A DNA stretch of 64,000 nt from Algoriphagus sp. Its GTDB lineage: Bacteria; Bacteroidota; Bacteroidia; Cytophagales; Cyclobacteriaceae. The stretch covers positions 1 through 64,000 of the forward strand of contig NZ_JAQWXX010000110.1 of the NCBI RefSeq assembly GCF_029254265.1, read 5' to 3'. This document shows positions 61,301 through 64,000 of the stretch, one piece after another (positions within the stretch are counted from its first letter, which is position 1; every line of letters starts with the position of its first letter). The position numbers and the translations under genes are program-made. Under the pieces are notes generated by a model that ran no database searches, had not been told where the DNA came from, and saw only the letters and a program-made list of their open reading frames with translations.

Positions 61301-61681
61301 AGATCCATCGTAAACGAATTGAATAACCTGGAATCCGGCGTGTTGATGAATCAAGGAAATGGCAAGTTTGAGTGGAAGCCCTTCCCAAGAATGGCTCAGA
61401 GATCTTACGTTTTTGCCATACACACTGAGGATCTAGATAAGGATGGAAAACTGGATTTGATCTTGGCAGGAAATCTGACTCAAGCCAAGCCTGAAGTCGG
61501 TAAATACGATGCTAGCTATGGTGAAGTACTTCTTGGAAATGGAGACGGGACATTCCGTTTCTGGCCAAATGCTGAGAATGGTTTGAAGCTTTTTGGAGAT
61601 ATTAGGGCGATTTCAAAAATTGCTCCCAACAAACTCCTCTTTGTGAAGAATAGTGGAAACGCAGAAATTTGGAAGTTTTGA
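58382..61681 (+). CDS. VCBS/FG-GAP and ASPIC/UnbV (CRTAC1-like) lipoprotein 2
   Basis: A 1099-residue paralogue of the protein at 54542, with the same layout: lipobox VLAC (C17) followed by QEKKE, N-terminal VCBS/FG-GAP repeats (GDVNNDGLLDIYFTA, DYDKDGDLDVYLLNN, DINGDGLLDIFVTD), an ASPIC/UnbV domain at about 508-590 and a second repeat block to the end. N-terminal segments are nearly the same as in the neighbours (YYNGGGVALGDVNNDG). Its ATG overlaps the previous stop as ATGA. Function is unknown; it is likely surface exposed. Confidence 0.88.
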   Translation: MKKELLAFSAFLLVLACQEKKEPSIPPLFEQIKVERSGVDFRNDLIFDESFNIFTYRNYYNGGGVALGDVNNDGLLDIYFTANLGPNQLYLNQGDFKFENVTQKAGVAGSRAWSTGVAMADVNGDSLLDIYVCNSGDISGDNKQNELFINNGDGTFTEQAEAYGLADQGFSTHAVFFDYDKDGDLDVYLLNNSYQAIGTFNKMQNERPKRDEVGGDKLFRNDGNRFVDVSEEAGIYGSIIGFGLGITIGDVNQDTWPDIFISNDFFEKDYLYINNQDGTFTESLESAMQSISAASMGADIADINGDGLLDIFVTDMLPDSPTRLKQVTTFENWDKFQFNKTHGYHYQFSRNMLHINNGDGTFSEMGRLANVEATDWSWGALLFDMDNDGKRDLFVANGIYQDITDLDYLNFIDDDETKVKIISESGVNYKALIDPIPINPIPNFAYRNLGELKFENMAEQWGLGEAIHSNGAAYGDLDNDGTLDLVVSNVNRPASIFKNMGRTLSPENHFIQLQLEGKGANTAGIGAQIQVIAGGELFYTEQIPNRGFQSSVDPKLTIGLGNKSQIEKIKVLWPDGKLTLLENIPADQLLTLKWSDAADIPAGETFFATKKTPRFKQSESEELDFLHQENPMVDFDRDRLTYHMYSTEGPAFAKADVNGDGIEDLYFGGAKGFEGKLYLGNSTGSYVLSEQVAFVSDANSEDTDALFFDANLDGYSDLYVCSGGNEFPLASTELSDRLYLNDGKGNFTKSFAGFETNTESSAVVLPIDLNEDGAIDLIVGTRLVPYVYGAPASSNIWINDGKGNFSNQTAALAPAFNELGMITDGKVTDWDGDGKADLIFVGDWTAPIFFRNTGGKLDKIEMPELSNLKGWYRTLEVADLDRNGLPDLILGNNGFNSRFKASVDTPVKMYLNDFDQNGSIEHLFVREVGGQQIPYVLKHELEKQIPIIKKRYIKYETYNNQTFSEIFPPEVISRSIVNELNNLESGVLMNQGNGKFEWKPFPRMAQRSYVFAIHTEDLDKDGKLDLILAGNLTQAKPEVGKYDASYGEVLLGNGDGTFRFWPNAENGLKLFGDIRAISKIAPNKLLFVKNSGNAEIWKF

Positions 61682-64000
61682 AGCAGAACCAATCTATTCC
61701 TCTAATTGTATTTGCGCTAGCTTCAATCGCTTTCTTTTCCTGCAAAGAGGAAAAAGAACCCAGCCTTTTTGAGCTAGTTCCATCTGAAAAATCGGGTGTT
61801 GATTTTGAAAACAAACTCACTTCAACAGACTCGCTAAACATCCTCGAATACCTCTATTTCTACAATGGCGGAGGAGTTGCTATTGGCGATATTAATAATG
61901 ACGGACTAGCTGATCTTTATTTTTCCGGGAATCAAGTATCCAATAAACTTTACCTCAACAAAGGCGCATTTCAATTTGAGGATATCACCGATAAAGCCGG
62001 AGTTTCAGGTGATGGAGGTTGGTCCACAGGGGTGACTATGGCTGACGTCAATGGTGATGGACTCTTGGATATTTATGTCTGCCAGGTTGGGGATTACAAA
62101 CAGATAAGTGGAAAAAATAAGCTCTATATCAATCAGGGAGATGAGACATTTATTGACTTGGCTGAGGCTTACGGGGTAGATTTCAAAGGGTTCAGTACAC
62201 AGGCAGCTTTTTTCGATTACGATCGAGATGGAGATCTGGACATGTATCTCTTGAATCATTCTGTCAAATCCCCAGAGGTTTTTGCCAAAGCGATCAATCG
62301 AACCAAACTTGATTCAGAAGGCGATCGTCTGTTTAAAAATCTTGCAGTTGAGGGTGAGCGAGGATTTGTGGATGTGACGGAAGAAGCAGGAATCTATTCG
62401 AGTATTTTGGGATTTGGACTTGGAATTGCTGTTGATGACGTCAACAATGACGGTTGGCCAGATCTCTATATCTCCAATGATTTCACTGAAAATGACTACC
62501 TCTATCTGAATCAACAGAATGGTACTTTCAAAGAATCTCTGGATTCTTTGATCTCAAATACCAGTCGGTATAGCATGGGAAATGATCTTGGCGATCTGAA
62601 TGGCGACGGCTTACCTGAAATCTTCACTACGGATATGCTTCCTGAGGATCCTGAGATTTGGATGAAATCGGTAGGGGAAGACAAAGCCGAAGTATATCAG
62701 ATCAAAAAACAATTTGGCTATTCCGATCAATACGTTCGAAACCATTTGCAATTGAATCAAGGTGAAAAAGGCTTTAGCGAAATCGCTTTGTACGCAGACG
62801 TCTTTGCCTCCGATTGGAGCTGGTCTCCTTTGATTTTTGATATGGATAATGATGGCCTCAAGGATATCCATGTCACTAATGGAATTGTGAAGCGTCCAAA
62901 CGACTTGGACTTTATCCAGTACAGTCAGGAAGTCGATCCTAATACTAAAATGGAAGAGTTACGAAAGAATCAGATCGAGCTCCTTCCAACGGTCAAGCTG
63001 CCCAATTATACTTTTCGTCAGGGTTCAGAATTACATTTTTCTAATGAAAGCAAAGCTTGGGGGCTCGACCAACCCAGCTATTCCAATGGCTCAGCCTATG
63101 CAGATCTGGACAACGATGGGGATTTAGATCTGGTAATTAACAACTTGGACCAACCTGCTTTTATCTATCAAAATCATTCGGAGAAAAGCGGAAATTCTTC
63201 CATTTCCATTGATTTAAAAGGAAGTGGATTGAATCCATTTGGAATCGGAGCAAAAGTATCTGTCTTTGCCAACGACAAATCTTGGCATCAATTCAACTCC
63301 TCCACACGTGGCTTTCAATCTGGCTCGACTGCTTCCCTTGTCTTAGGCTTAGGTCAAATCAGCCAAGTAGACTCGGTAAGGGTAAGGTGGCCTGATGGAA
63401 ATTTTGAATCATTTACCAGTTTGACTGTTGGAGCAAAGAACTCGCTGGTTCAGGGAACTGGAAAATCATTCTCTGAAAATCAAATTCTGGAGTCAGCTCA
63501 ATCGGAATTCCCTATCATAGCTTGGAGACACGAGGAAAAAAATGAAATTGATGAGACGAAGCGGGAATATTTAATTCCTAAGAGTCTTGCTTCGCAGGGA
63601 CCTGCGTTGGCGGTCGGCGATGTAAATGGTGATGGCCTTGAAGATGTTTATCTGGGTGGAGCAAAAGATCAAGCCGGAGCTATTTTCCTTCAAGATGCCG
63701 CAGGGAATTTTACGTCAAACCCAAGCCAGATATTCTCCCAACTCGCCAAAGCTGAAGATGTGGTGGCTGAATTTGCAGACTTCAACCGAGATGGGAATTT
63801 AGACCTTTACATCGGCAGTGCCGGGAATGAGTACACAAGTGGGAATCTTTTTAATTTTGATCGGATCTATTTCGGGGATGGTAAAGGTGGATTCAACTTT
63901 ATCCCAAATGCTTTGCCTCCAATTGGTGAAAACACTTCCAGCATTGCGATCCATGACTTTGATCAAGATGGTGATTTGGACATCTTCGTGGGAGCATCGA
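61678..64000 (+). CDS. VCBS/FG-GAP and ASPIC/UnbV lipoprotein 3 (partial, runs off the window)
   Basis: Visible: 774 codons, open to the right edge. The start is TTG at 61678, overlapping the previous TGA as TTGA: it gives MKQNQSIPLIVFALASIAFF followed by S-C (C22), a good lipoprotein signal, then KEEKEPS, which parallels the QEKKEPS of protein 2. The N-terminal repeats (YYNGGGV-like YFYNGGGVAIGDINNDGL, and DYDRDGDLDMYLLN) and ASPIC/UnbV domain (about 508-587) match the two upstream paralogues. The start depends on the non-ATG codon; the ATGs further in would cut off the signal. Confidence 0.85.
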   Translation, partial: MKQNQSIPLIVFALASIAFFSCKEEKEPSLFELVPSEKSGVDFENKLTSTDSLNILEYLYFYNGGGVAIGDINNDGLADLYFSGNQVSNKLYLNKGAFQFEDITDKAGVSGDGGWSTGVTMADVNGDGLLDIYVCQVGDYKQISGKNKLYINQGDETFIDLAEAYGVDFKGFSTQAAFFDYDRDGDLDMYLLNHSVKSPEVFAKAINRTKLDSEGDRLFKNLAVEGERGFVDVTEEAGIYSSILGFGLGIAVDDVNNDGWPDLYISNDFTENDYLYLNQQNGTFKESLDSLISNTSRYSMGNDLGDLNGDGLPEIFTTDMLPEDPEIWMKSVGEDKAEVYQIKKQFGYSDQYVRNHLQLNQGEKGFSEIALYADVFASDWSWSPLIFDMDNDGLKDIHVTNGIVKRPNDLDFIQYSQEVDPNTKMEELRKNQIELLPTVKLPNYTFRQGSELHFSNESKAWGLDQPSYSNGSAYADLDNDGDLDLVINNLDQPAFIYQNHSEKSGNSSISIDLKGSGLNPFGIGAKVSVFANDKSWHQFNSSTRGFQSGSTASLVLGLGQISQVDSVRVRWPDGNFESFTSLTVGAKNSLVQGTGKSFSENQILESAQSEFPIIAWRHEEKNEIDETKREYLIPKSLASQGPALAVGDVNGDGLEDVYLGGAKDQAGAIFLQDAAGNFTSNPSQIFSQLAKAEDVVAEFADFNRDGNLDLYIGSAGNEYTSGNLFNFDRIYFGDGKGGFNFIPNALPPIGENTSSIAIHDFDQDGDLDIFVGAS

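Overview
The window is from a Bacteroidota chromosome, most likely of the order Cytophagales (an Algoriphagus/Cyclobacteriaceae-like organism; the genus is my inference). The evidence is a SusC/SusD pair, DUF5686-type and CRTAC1-type (VCBS plus ASPIC/UnbV) surface proteins, compact operons without obvious Shine-Dalgarno sequences, and recurrent promoters of the Bacteroidota form TTTG-N19-TAnnTTTG.

Layout. (1) 1-5181 is accessory DNA. It holds the end of an unknown gene, a Type IIG-like adenine methylase with a candidate N-terminal PD-(D/E)XK motif, a facing gene for an HsdR_N-type nuclease-like protein, a gene remnant, a 21-bp palindromic tandem array of about 13 copies, a small conserved hypothetical gene, and a stretch of hairpins, 7-bp repeats and duplicated blocks. 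(2) 5182-10230 (minus strand) carries divIC/ftsB, an outer-membrane barrel, cysE, cysM, and then carA-eno. (3) 10350-24623 (minus) is the fused S10-spc-alpha operon, rplC to rplQ, including secY, map, infA, rpmJ and rpoA; rpmJ and rpmD are short genes that are easy to miss. (4) 24868-28208 (minus) is the str operon rpsL-rpsG-fusA-rpsJ, closed by a terminator, so rpsJ is separated from the rest of the S10 cluster. (5) 28307-41766 (minus) is tRNA-Tyr, tRNA-Gly, tRNA-Thr, tuf, tRNA-Trp, secE, nusG, rplKAJL, rpoBC and a DUF3467 gene. Terminators or attenuators and promoters partition this run. (6) 41917-49469 holds a lipoprotein M1 aminopeptidase (minus), a biotin-carrier protein, pyrH and frr (plus), and a DUF5686-like outer-membrane protein (minus). 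(7) 49975-64000 (plus) is a nutrient-acquisition locus: susC, susD, then three large paralogous VCBS/ASPIC lipoproteins with a small lipoprotein between the first two. The last gene runs off the window.

How the genes work together. The centre is the core transcription and translation machinery in near-textbook order, with Bacteroidota-type promoters at operon heads and intrinsic hairpins at their ends. The cys genes convert serine to cysteine (CysE makes O-acetylserine, CysM uses it). The right-hand locus looks like an outer-membrane uptake system with accessory surface lipoproteins whose stop and start codons overlap, implying coupled translation. The left end looks like a decayed restriction or defence neighbourhood.

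Limits. All assignments come from reading translations and motifs by eye; no database search was run. I did not find an unambiguous new system. The best candidates are the methylase/nuclease pair beside the palindromic repeat array, and the triple VCBS lipoprotein module.
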